A DNA stretch of 64,000 nucleotides. Origin: Corynebacterium hansenii. Lineage in GTDB: Bacteria > Actinomycetota > Actinomycetes > Mycobacteriales > Mycobacteriaceae. Where the stretch lies: assembly GCF_030408795.1 (NCBI RefSeq), contig NZ_CP047211.1:310001-374000 (forward strand), in the 5' to 3' direction. How positions within the stretch are numbered: position 1 is the first letter of the stretch; every line of letters starts with the position of its first letter. The notes beneath the pieces were generated by a model that saw only the letters and a list, made by a program, of their open reading frames with translations, was not told where the DNA came from and made no database searches. The position numbers and the translations under genes were made by a program. Positions 57,849 to 64,000 of this stretch are shown here, one piece after another.

Positions 57849-58430
57849 ATGTCCGGGCAGACGGGGAGCGGAGAGATGGGCGCCGGCGGCGCGGCGGGAA
57901 TCGGCGGCGCGGCGGGGATCGGTGGTGCGCGCGGGAGGGGCCGGGGCAGCGGCCGCCGCGGGCCCGCGGGGTGGCCGCGCCGGCTGCGCCAGCTGATCCT
58001 GTTCCTGCTCATCTGCCTCTTCGTCGTCTGCGCGGGCCTGGTCTTCGGCGCGTGGTCGAATGACCGGGCGATCGAGTCCGACACCGGGCGGGCGGTGGCG
58101 TCGGTGCGGCACGTCGGCACGCTGCGCACCGCCGTGGACTTCGTCGACGAGACCGGCGAGTTCAGGTCGCCGCCGAACGGCCTGCTCTACCCGGTCGGGC
58201 TGGAGAAGGGGCAGCGGGTCCGCGTGGAATACGACCGCGGCGACCCGGAGCGGGTGCGAGTGGAGGGGAGGCGGTGGACGCTGTCGATCATCCCGGCGCT
58301 GAGCGTCTTCGTCGTCGGGCTGATCATCGCCGCCCCGCTGTGGTGGCTGAGCATCCGGGCCACCCGGCGTTCACTTGATGCTCCCGCAACCGTTACCCGA
58401 TCGACACCGCGAGGTGAGGTGGGCATGTGA
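57849..58430 (+). CDS. DUF3592 family membrane protein
   Basis: A 193-residue protein. The N-terminus (1-45) is Gly/Ala/Arg rich; two helices flank an external domain: ~48-68 (LILFLLICLFVVCAGLVFGAW) and ~142-167. The domain between (VASVRHVGTLRTAVDFVDETGEFRSPPNGLLYPVGLEKGQRVRVEYDRGDPERVRV as landmarks at ~75-130) is the DUF3592 pattern. Function unknown; it corresponds to Rv0556, also between menD and the mannosyltransferase. Its stop overlaps the start region of mgtA. Confidence 0.8.
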   Translation: MSGQTGSGEMGAGGAAGIGGAAGIGGARGRGRGSGRRGPAGWPRRLRQLILFLLICLFVVCAGLVFGAWSNDRAIESDTGRAVASVRHVGTLRTAVDFVDETGEFRSPPNGLLYPVGLEKGQRVRVEYDRGDPERVRVEGRRWTLSIIPALSVFVVGLIIAAPLWWLSIRATRRSLDAPATVTRSTPRGEVGM

Positions 58431-59596
58431 TGGTGGAGCGCATGCGAGTTGCGATTGTTGCGGAGAGCTTCCTGCCGAACATCAACGGCGTGACCAACTC
58501 CGTCCTCCGGGTGCTCGAGTACCTGGACGACCATGGCCACGAAGCGCTGGTGATCGCCCCCGGCGCGAGGCCGTTCCAGGAGGAGCACGAGTCCTACCGG
58601 GGATTCCGCATCGAACGGGTGCCCACGGTCATGGTGCCGATGGTGGATTCGCTGCCCATCGGCGTCCCGGAGGCGCGCATGGCCGCGATCCTGGCCAAGT
58701 ACAAGCCCGACGTCGTGCACCTCGCCTCGCCCTTCGTCCTCGGCGCCGCCGGGGCGTTCACCGCCAAGACCCTGCGCATCCCCGCGGTGGCCGTGTACCA
58801 GACCGATGTCGCGGGCTTCGCCAAGAACTACAAGTTGGCGGGGCTGTCGACGGCGGCCTGGGGCTGGACGCGGATCATCCACAACTCCTGCGCCCGCACC
58901 CTGGCGCCCTCGTCGCCGACCATCGAGGATCTGGGCCGCCACCGCATCCGCAACGTGCACAAGTGGGGCCGCGGCGTCGACGCCGTCCGCTTCCACCCGG
59001 CGAAGCGCTCGGAGGCCCTGCGCAGGATGTGGAGCCCGGAGGGCAAGCCCATCGTCGGTTACGTCGGCCGCCTGGCGGCGGAGAAGTCCGTGGGCCGCCT
59101 GGCCGCGCTGGCCAAGCGCGACGACATCCAGCTGGTCATCGTCGGCGACGGCCCCGAGCGCGCCGACCTGCAGAAGAAGATGCCCGACGCCGTGTTCACC
59201 GGGCAGCTCACCGGCGAGGATCTTCCGCAGGCCTTCGCCAGCCTGGACCTGTTCGTCCACACCGGCGACTTCGAGACGTTCTGCCAGGCGGTGCAGGAGG
59301 CCCACGCCTCGGGCGTGCCGGCCATCGCCCCGAACGCCGGCGGCCCCCGCGACCTGATCACGCCCGGCGTCAACGGCGATCTGCTGCCTCCCGGGTCGTT
59401 CGTCCGGGATCTGGGCAAGGCCGTCGACAAGCTCATTTTCCCGGACGACCCAGCCGCCGCGGAGCGGATGCGCCGCGTGTGCCGCGACACCGTCAGCGAG
59501 CGCACCTGGTCGGCCCTGTGCGAGCAGCTGATGGGCCACTACGCCGCCGTCAGCGGCGCGCATCCGGGTTCCCTGCGCCGCACCACCGCCGCGTAG
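58430..59596 (+). CDS. mgtA: GDP-mannose-dependent alpha-mannosyltransferase MgtA (PimB-like)
   Basis: A 388-residue GT4 glycosyltransferase. The N-terminus RVAIVAESFLPNINGVTNSVLRVLEYL is characteristic of corynebacterial MgtA, which mannosylates glucuronosyl diacylglycerol at the inner membrane to start a lipomannan-like glycolipid. Other landmarks are HLASPFVLGAAG, VAVYQTDVAGFAKNYKL, IVGYVGRLAAEKSVGRL and the donor loop GDFETFCQAVQEAHASGVPAIAPNAGGP. ATG 58430 overlaps the previous stop and has GAGGTGAGG upstream; GTG 58427 and ATG 58442 are in frame, and 58442 matches the family N-terminus best. Rv0557 is the positional counterpart. Confidence 0.9.
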   Translation: MVERMRVAIVAESFLPNINGVTNSVLRVLEYLDDHGHEALVIAPGARPFQEEHESYRGFRIERVPTVMVPMVDSLPIGVPEARMAAILAKYKPDVVHLASPFVLGAAGAFTAKTLRIPAVAVYQTDVAGFAKNYKLAGLSTAAWGWTRIIHNSCARTLAPSSPTIEDLGRHRIRNVHKWGRGVDAVRFHPAKRSEALRRMWSPEGKPIVGYVGRLAAEKSVGRLAALAKRDDIQLVIVGDGPERADLQKKMPDAVFTGQLTGEDLPQAFASLDLFVHTGDFETFCQAVQEAHASGVPAIAPNAGGPRDLITPGVNGDLLPPGSFVRDLGKAVDKLIFPDDPAAAERMRRVCRDTVSERTWSALCEQLMGHYAAVSGAHPGSLRRTTAA

Positions 59597-59647
59597 CGCC
59601 GGCGGGGTTCGGTGGTGCTCCCGTCGCGGGTGGCGGGGGCCGTCGCG

Positions 59648-59659
59648 TAGCCTGGCGGG
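59648..59659 (+). promoter_or_regulatory. Leaderless-type promoter of menG
   Basis: TAGCCT (59648-59653), 6 nt, then GTG 59660. Confidence 0.5.
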
Positions 59660-60349
59660 GTGGCTAGGGCAGATCTGGGCAAGGACCCCCGCGACGTCGC
59701 GTCGATGTTCGACGGCGTCGGCAAGAACTACGACATCACCAACACGGTGCTCAGCGGCGGCATCGACGCGCATTGGCGCCGCGAAACCGCGCGCCGCCTG
59801 GATCTGGCGCCCGGTGAGCTCGTGCTCGACCTCGCCGCCGGCACCGCCGTGTCCACCGTGTCCCTGGCGTCGTCCGGGGCGACGGTCATCGCCTGCGACT
59901 TCTCGCGCGGCATGCTCAAGGCCGGTGCCCACCGCGACGTGCCCAAGGTGTGCGGCGACGGCATGAACCTGCCGTTCCCCGACGGGACCTTCGACGCGGT
60001 GACCATCAGCTTCGGCCTGCGCAACATCCACGACTTCCGCGCCGGGCTGCGCGAAATGGCCCGCGTCACCCGCCCGGGCGGCCGCCTGACGGTGTGCGAG
60101 TTCTCCACCCCGACCGTCCCGGTGTTCCGGACGGTGTACAAGGAGTACCTCATGCGGGCGCTGCCGGCGGTGGCCAAGGCGGTGTCGTCCAACCCGGACG
60201 CCTACGTCTACCTCGCCGAATCCATCCGCGCCTGGCCCGGGCAGGACGAACTGGCCCGCGAGATCAACCGCAACGGCTGGACCGACTGCGGCTGGCGGAA
60301 CATGACCTTCGGCATCGCCGCCCTGCACTCGGCCGTCAAGGCGGGGTAG
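59660..60349 (+). CDS. menG: Demethylmenaquinone methyltransferase
   Basis: Last step of menaquinone synthesis, SAM-dependent C-methylation of the ring. The 229 residues include [22 protein letters not shown], the SAM-binding [47 protein letters not shown] and the UbiE/MenG signature region [17 protein letters not shown]. It starts with GTG at a predicted transcription start. It is followed by the convergent minus-strand ABC cluster 54 bp on. Confidence 0.95.
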   Translation: MARADLGKDPRDVASMFDGVGKNYDITNTVLSGGIDAHWRRETARRLDLAPGELVLDLAAGTAVSTVSLASSGATVIACDFSRGMLKAGAHRDVPKVCGDGMNLPFPDGTFDAVTISFGLRNIHDFRAGLREMARVTRPGGRLTVCEFSTPTVPVFRTVYKEYLMRALPAVAKAVSSNPDAYVYLAESIRAWPGQDELAREINRNGWTDCGWRNMTFGIAALHSAVKAG

Positions 60350-60403
60350 GGGGCGCGCCCAGCATTGCGCGTCCGAAAGCGGGGCGCCCGATAGTGGGGC
60401 GCG

Positions 60404-61252
60404 CTACGTCAGCGACCGGATGAGCGTGCGCTTCAGCGCCAGGTAATCGGGGTCGAGCTCGACGTCTTCGGCGCGCCGGGGGCGGGCGAAGGGGACCTCG
60501 ACGTCGTGGATGATGCGCGCCGGCGAGCCGCCGCCGAGGACGATGATGCGGTCGGACAGCAGCAGGGCCTCGTCGACGTCGTGGGTGACCATCAGCACGG
60601 TGCGGCGGTCGTTTTCCCACACCTCCAGCAATTGCCGCTGCAGCGACAACCGGGTGAGGGCGTCGAGTGCGCCGAACGGTTCGTCGAGAAGCAGCACGCT
60701 GGGGTGGATGGCGAACGCCCGCGCGATGCCGACGCGCTGCCGCATGCCGCCGGACAATTCGCCGGGTTTGCGATCGATGGCGTGGTCGAGGTGGACCATC
60801 GACAGGTGATGGCGGGCGATGTCGTCGCGTTCGGCGTCCGTCAGCTCGGGGCGGGCGCTGCGCAGGGCGAATTTCACGTTGCCCAGGGCGGTCATCCACG
60901 GCAGCAGGACGTGCTGCTGGAACACCATGCCGCGGTCGGGGCCGGGTGCGGTGACTTCCCGGCCGTCCAGCTCGACGGACCCCGCGGTCGGGCGGGACAG
61001 TCCTGCGGCCATGGTCAGCAGCGTCGACTTGCCGCAGCCCGACGGCCCGAGCACCGACACGAATTGCCCGTGCGCCAGGTCCAGGTCGATGCCGTCGAGC
61101 ACCACCGTGTCGGCGGTGCGGCGGCGGGCGGCCGGGTAGCTCTTGGCCACGCCGCGGAAGCTGAGGTGGCGGGGGCGTCCGTCCGCCGGGTCGGGCGATT
61201 GCGTGGCGACGGCCCCGCCGCCGCGCCGGGTTGCCTCGATTTGATCAGGCAC
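60404..61252 (-). CDS. ABC transporter ATPase, nitrate/sulfonate/taurine type
   Basis: Energy subunit of the importer encoded with the two genes upstream. The 282 residues have Walker [14 protein letters not shown]-loop [12 protein letters not shown], signature [16 protein letters not shown], Walker [16 protein letters not shown] and the H-loop His in [15 protein letters not shown], all intact. The FGALDALTR form is typical of the SsuB/TauB/NrtD group. GTG 61252 overlaps the permease stop by 8 bp. A short stretch of related GC-rich units (60350-60403) separates it from menG. Confidence 0.92.
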   Translation of the reverse strand: MPDQIEATRRGGGAVATQSPDPADGRPRHLSFRGVAKSYPAARRRTADTVVLDGIDLDLAHGQFVSVLGPSGCGKSTLLTMAAGLSRPTAGSVELDGREVTAPGPDRGMVFQQHVLLPWMTALGNVKFALRSARPELTDAERDDIARHHLSMVHLDHAIDRKPGELSGGMRQRVGIARAFAIHPSVLLLDEPFGALDALTRLSLQRQLLEVWENDRRTVLMVTHDVDEALLLSDRIIVLGGGSPARIIHDVEVPFARPRRAEDVELDPDYLALKRTLIRSLT

Positions 61253-62279
61253 TGGGGACCACCTTCTGGATGTTGGAGACGATCTGGTCGAGGACGAACC
61301 CCGCCGCGCCGATGACGACGATGGCCACGACGATGGCGGCGATGTCCAGGCGGTTCCACATGTTCCACACGAAGTAGCCCATGCCGCGGCCGCCGACGAG
61401 CATCTCCGCGGCGATGATGACCAGCCACGCGGTCGACAGCGACAGCCGCATGCCGGTGACGATCGACGGCAGGGTGGCGGGCAGCAGGATGTGGCGGAAC
61501 GTGTCGCGGCGGTTGGTGCCCAGGGTGCGCGCCAGGTCGCGGTACAGCGGGTCGATGCCCATGACGCCGGCGATGGTCTGCAGCAGCATCGGCCACAGGG
61601 CGGACATGATGATCACGAACAGCGCGGTGTTCTCCGAATCCCGCAGCAGCGCCAGGCCGATGGGCAGCCATGCCAGCGGCGACACGGGGCGCAGCACCTG
61701 CACGAGGGGTTCCAGGCCCCACCGCAGCGGGGTGATCATCCCGAGCACGAAGCCGATGGGGATGGCGACGGCCGCGGCGATGGCGAAGCCCAGCAGCACG
61801 CGCCGCAGGCTGGCCGCGAGGTGCCAGAAGATGCCGACGCTCGACGGCCCGTCCCGGTAAAACGGGTCCGACAGGATCTCGGTGCCGCGCGCCCACACGT
61901 CGGCGGGCCCCGGGGCGAGGCCGGTCAGCAGGCCCGCGGCGATCGCCGCCTGCCACAGCCCGACGATCACGGCCATGCACGCCAGGAACACCGCCGCGCC
62001 CCGCAGGATGGGGGAGCGGGCGGCATCGGCGAGCGCGGTGCGGGCCGACGGCAGGTTGCGTGACGACGCCTCGGCCGCACCGGAAGCGCCCCCGCCGCCG
62101 GCAGCGGCGGCGGAGCCGGCACCCTGTGCGCCGCTCGCGGGGGAGGCCGGGCCGTCGTCAAGCACGGTGCCGTCAAGCACGGTGCCGCCACGCGAACTGC
62201 CGGCACCCTGCTCGCCGGCACGCGAAGAACTGCCGGATGGGGAGGTGCGGCGGTCGGTGACGGTGATGGCGTCGCTCAT
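61245..62279 (-). CDS. ABC transporter permease, nitrate/sulfonate/taurine type
   Basis: Membrane subunit, 344 residues. The first ~75 are a Ser/Gly/Ala-rich hydrophilic arm containing the duplicated GTVLDGTVLDDG, longer than in typical SsuC. The rest has about six helices and the EAA-type loop around DLARTLGTNRRDTFRHILLPATLPSIVTG. The YFVWNMWNRLDI region is typical of the NrtB/SsuC/TauC group. ATG 62279 overlaps the binding-protein stop by ATGA and has AAGGAG upstream. Confidence 0.9.
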   Translation of the reverse strand: MSDAITVTDRRTSPSGSSSRAGEQGAGSSRGGTVLDGTVLDDGPASPASGAQGAGSAAAAGGGGASGAAEASSRNLPSARTALADAARSPILRGAAVFLACMAVIVGLWQAAIAAGLLTGLAPGPADVWARGTEILSDPFYRDGPSSVGIFWHLAASLRRVLLGFAIAAAVAIPIGFVLGMITPLRWGLEPLVQVLRPVSPLAWLPIGLALLRDSENTALFVIIMSALWPMLLQTIAGVMGIDPLYRDLARTLGTNRRDTFRHILLPATLPSIVTGMRLSLSTAWLVIIAAEMLVGGRGMGYFVWNMWNRLDIAAIVVAIVVIGAAGFVLDQIVSNIQKVVPSA

Positions 62280-63532
62280 CGGGGGATCTCCTTGTCGGTC
62301 CAGGCCCACGGGTCCGCGGCGTCGAAGCGGCGGCCGTTGACCTCGAAGGTTTCGGGGGCGGGGCGGGGAGCGGGTGCGGCGGGGCCGAGCCGGGCGAGCG
62401 CGTCGGCGGCGCCCGCGACGTCGAAGACGTCCTCGACGGCGCGGCGCAGGCCGGCGGTGTCGCCCCGGTCGGCGATGTCGCCGAGGCCCCACCGGGACAG
62501 TTGCGTGCCCATCCACATCCCGGCGGGCACCTCCGGCAGGGGCCGGAAGCTGACGCGCTTGGCGGCGACGGTCGGGTCGACGGGCTCGCGGCCCGAGCCT
62601 GCGGCGGCGGACCCGGCGAGCACCGACGCGAGCAGCTCCGGCTTCTGGTTCAGGTATTTCTCCGGCGCGAGGGTCTCGGCGACCCCGACGCGATGGTGCG
62701 GATGGTCGCACCACAGCGCCGACTCGGCGACCGCCGCGGTCAGCGCCCGGTACGCGCCGGGGTTGTCTGCCGCCCAGTCGGCGTTTGCGGCCAGGCAGCA
62801 GCATGGGTGCCCGTCCCACATGTCGCCGGTCAGCCGGTGCAGGTGGCCGTGGCCCGCGGCGATGGACCGCTGGTTGAACGGTCCGGGGCCGAGGAAACCG
62901 TCGATGTTTCCGGTGGCCAGATTGGCCACCATGTCGGCGGGGCGCATCAGCCGCAGCTGCACGTCCCGGTCGGGGTCGACGCCGCCGGAGCTGAGGTAGT
63001 CCCGCAGCAGCAGGTTGTGGATGGAGAAGTCGAAGGGGACGCCGAGCGTGAAGCCCTCCATGTCCCGCGGCTTCGCGACGCCCATGTGCCGGTTGGCCAG
63101 CGTGAGACCCTGGCCGTTGACGTTGGCGATGGCGGCGAGCTTCGTCGGCGTCGCCCGCGTGGCCAGGCCGTGGTGGATGGCCAGCGGCATCGGCGCGAGC
63201 ATGTGCGCGACGTGGAGCTCGCCCGAGGCGTAGGCGCTCCACGCCTCCGCCCAGCCGGCGAACTTTTTCAGGGTGACGCGGAGGCCGTGCTTTGCGAAGA
63301 TCCCGCGCGCCTCCGCGGCGACGATCGGCGAGGAGCACGTGATGGGCAGGAAGCCGATGGTCACGTCGGTCGGCGGCCCGTCGTGGGCGGCGGAACCGGT
63401 GCCGGTGGGTGAGGAGCCGGGGGAGCCGGAGGAGGCGGGGCGGGCGCCGGAATGCGAGCACGCCGCCAGCGCGCCGCCCAGCAGCGCACCGGCCCCGAGA
63501 CCCAGCGCCCGGCGGCGGCTGAAGGCGACCAT
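62276..63532 (-). CDS. ABC transporter substrate-binding lipoprotein (NrtA/SsuA-like)
   Basis: A 418-residue exported binding protein. The N-terminus has a Tat-type RRR motif and lipobox (FSRRRALGLGAGALLGG then LAAC, Cys at 25). After a Ser/Gly/Pro linker comes a periplasmic-binding fold of the NMT1/THI5-like/NrtA group: TIGFLPITCSSPIVAAEARGIFAKHGLRV, LTLANRHMG, GNIDGFLGPGPFNQRS. A CCCLAANADWAADNPGAY segment includes three adjacent Cys, unusual for an exported protein. Substrate could be an aliphatic sulfonate, nitrate or similar anion; the neighbouring flavin reductase favours sulfonates (inference). ATG 63532 overlaps the flavin reductase stop by ATGA. Confidence 0.88.
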   Translation of the reverse strand: MVAFSRRRALGLGAGALLGGALAACSHSGARPASSGSPGSSPTGTGSAAHDGPPTDVTIGFLPITCSSPIVAAEARGIFAKHGLRVTLKKFAGWAEAWSAYASGELHVAHMLAPMPLAIHHGLATRATPTKLAAIANVNGQGLTLANRHMGVAKPRDMEGFTLGVPFDFSIHNLLLRDYLSSGGVDPDRDVQLRLMRPADMVANLATGNIDGFLGPGPFNQRSIAAGHGHLHRLTGDMWDGHPCCCLAANADWAADNPGAYRALTAAVAESALWCDHPHHRVGVAETLAPEKYLNQKPELLASVLAGSAAAGSGREPVDPTVAAKRVSFRPLPEVPAGMWMGTQLSRWGLGDIADRGDTAGLRRAVEDVFDVAGAADALARLGPAAPAPRPAPETFEVNGRRFDAADPWAWTDKEIPR

Positions 63533-64000
63533 CAACGGCCCCCGGCGGCGGCGAGCGCCCAGTCGTGCATCTGGCCGGAGTGGTACAGCAACGGCTTGTT
63601 GCCGGAACGGTGCACCTCGTTGACGCGGGCCAGCAGGATCAGATGGTCACCGCCGTCGTAGATGCGGTGGATGTGGGTGCTCAGCCACGCCGCGACGCCG
63701 TCGATGAGGGGGAGGCCGTTGGGGCCCTCCCCGTGCGCGACGCCGGCGAACCGGTCATCGCTGCGGCCGGCGAAACGGAAGGCCACCTGCGCCTGGTCGT
63801 TGGCCAGGACGTTGACGCCCATCGCCGTGCCCACGCGGAACGCCGGCAGCGACCGGGCGCGCTTGTCCACGCACACCAGGATCAGCGGCGGCTCGATGGA
63901 CACCGAGGTGAACGAGCTGACCGTCATGCCCACCTTCGACCCGTCGGGGCCCGTCGCCGTGATCACGGTGACTCCCGAGGGGAAGGCGCCGGCGGTGTCG
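63532..64000 (-). CDS. Flavin reductase domain protein (5' end outside window)
   Basis: The frame is open to the window edge, so the N-terminus lies beyond 64000. The visible ~155 codons carry the flavin reductase (FMN-binding split barrel) pattern AFPSGVTVITATGPDG, MTVSSFTSVSIEPPLILVCVD, GVNVLANDQAQVAFRFAG and YDGGDHLILLARVNEV. Such enzymes supply reduced FMN to two-component monooxygenases, for example sulfonate monooxygenases. Its overlap with the binding-protein gene makes it part of the transporter operon. A partner monooxygenase is expected upstream, outside the window (inference). GTG 63966 is internal and not the likely start. Confidence 0.88.
   Translation of the reverse strand, partial: DTAGAFPSGVTVITATGPDGSKVGMTVSSFTSVSIEPPLILVCVDKRARSLPAFRVGTAMGVNVLANDQAQVAFRFAGRSDDRFAGVAHGEGPNGLPLIDGVAAWLSTHIHRIYDGGDHLILLARVNEVHRSGNKPLLYHSGQMHDWALAAAGGR

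Noticed and set aside
55797..58112. Minus-strand open frame of 771 codons opposite menC and menD
   Set aside because: Antisense to two enzymes with intact active-site motifs; composition is that of a shadow frame.
1..64000. tRNA, rRNA, insertion sequences or prophage
   Set aside because: I looked for cloverleaf-like ends, rRNA-like sequence, transposase motifs and phage genes and recognised none; a dedicated tRNA or IS search was not possible.

Overview
This is chromosomal DNA of a high-GC (about 70% by eye) mycolata-type actinobacterium, most likely a Corynebacterium of the xerosis/freneyi type; the species is inference. Three things point there. The mycothiol gene mshA, a SenX3/RegX3 pair, system II cytochrome c maturation and a menaquinone cluster all occur here. 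The gene order closely follows M. tuberculosis Rv0473 to Rv0558 (from memory, not run): DUF445, hbhA-like, DUF2516, deoC, DUF2505, murB, mshA, ybjN-like, gpm, senX3, regX3, ppx, proC, small HTH, bS22, acyltransferase, HAD phosphatase, glutaredoxin-like, hemA-C-D-B, hemL, pgm, tlpA-ccdA-resB-ccsA, menA, menE, menB, menC, menD, mgtA, menG. Third, many starts sit 6 to 8 nt after a TAnnnT hexamer, the architecture of leaderless mRNAs.

Layout. 1-4276: DUF445 tail, HbhA-like protein, DUF2516, an intergenic repeat cluster, purU, and a DeoC-like protein lacking the aldolase catalytic residues. 4311-10801: a MATE exporter, then a four-gene Opp/Dpp-type ABC importer behind a possible DtxR box. 10798-15280: DUF2993, DUF2505, murB, an acyl-CoA synthetase. 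15513-24918: mshA, YbjN-like, gpmA, senX3-regX3, a Cys-rich protein, ppx, a membrane protein with a repetitive acidic region, proC. 25247-28481: small HTH protein, 33-codon bS22 gene, acyltransferase, HAD phosphatase, glutaredoxin-like protein. 28860-39434: tetrapyrrole pathway (hemA, hemC, cobA-hemD, hemB, hemL). hemB is translationally coupled to two small membrane proteins and a 923-residue P-type ATPase homologue whose catalytic and metal-binding motifs are all changed. 39431-44971: histidine phosphatase and cytochrome c maturation (tlpA, ccdA, resB, ccsA). 45072-47766: rmlB, rmlC, rmlA. 48157-50292: two small membrane proteins and a secreted trypsin-fold protein without a catalytic triad. 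50352-60349: menaquinone genes interrupted by a trypsin-like protease with an intact triad, plus DUF3592 and mgtA. 60404-64000: a minus-strand sulfonate/nitrate-type ABC importer with a flavin reductase running off the edge.

The genes mostly serve the respiratory chain and cell envelope: heme, cytochrome c attachment, menaquinone, peptidoglycan (murB), lipomannan-type glycolipid (mgtA), dTDP-rhamnose, mycothiol and phosphate signalling. No rRNA, tRNA, CRISPR array, prophage or insertion sequence was recognised.

The most unusual content is three catalytically broken homologues of well-known enzymes (DeoC-like, P-type ATPase-like, trypsin-like), each intact as an open reading frame and in an otherwise conserved setting. 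Also notable are a 15-bp repeat array at the start of tlpA, an intergenic repeat family with a 29-bp perfect hairpin, and compact back-to-back leaderless promoters.
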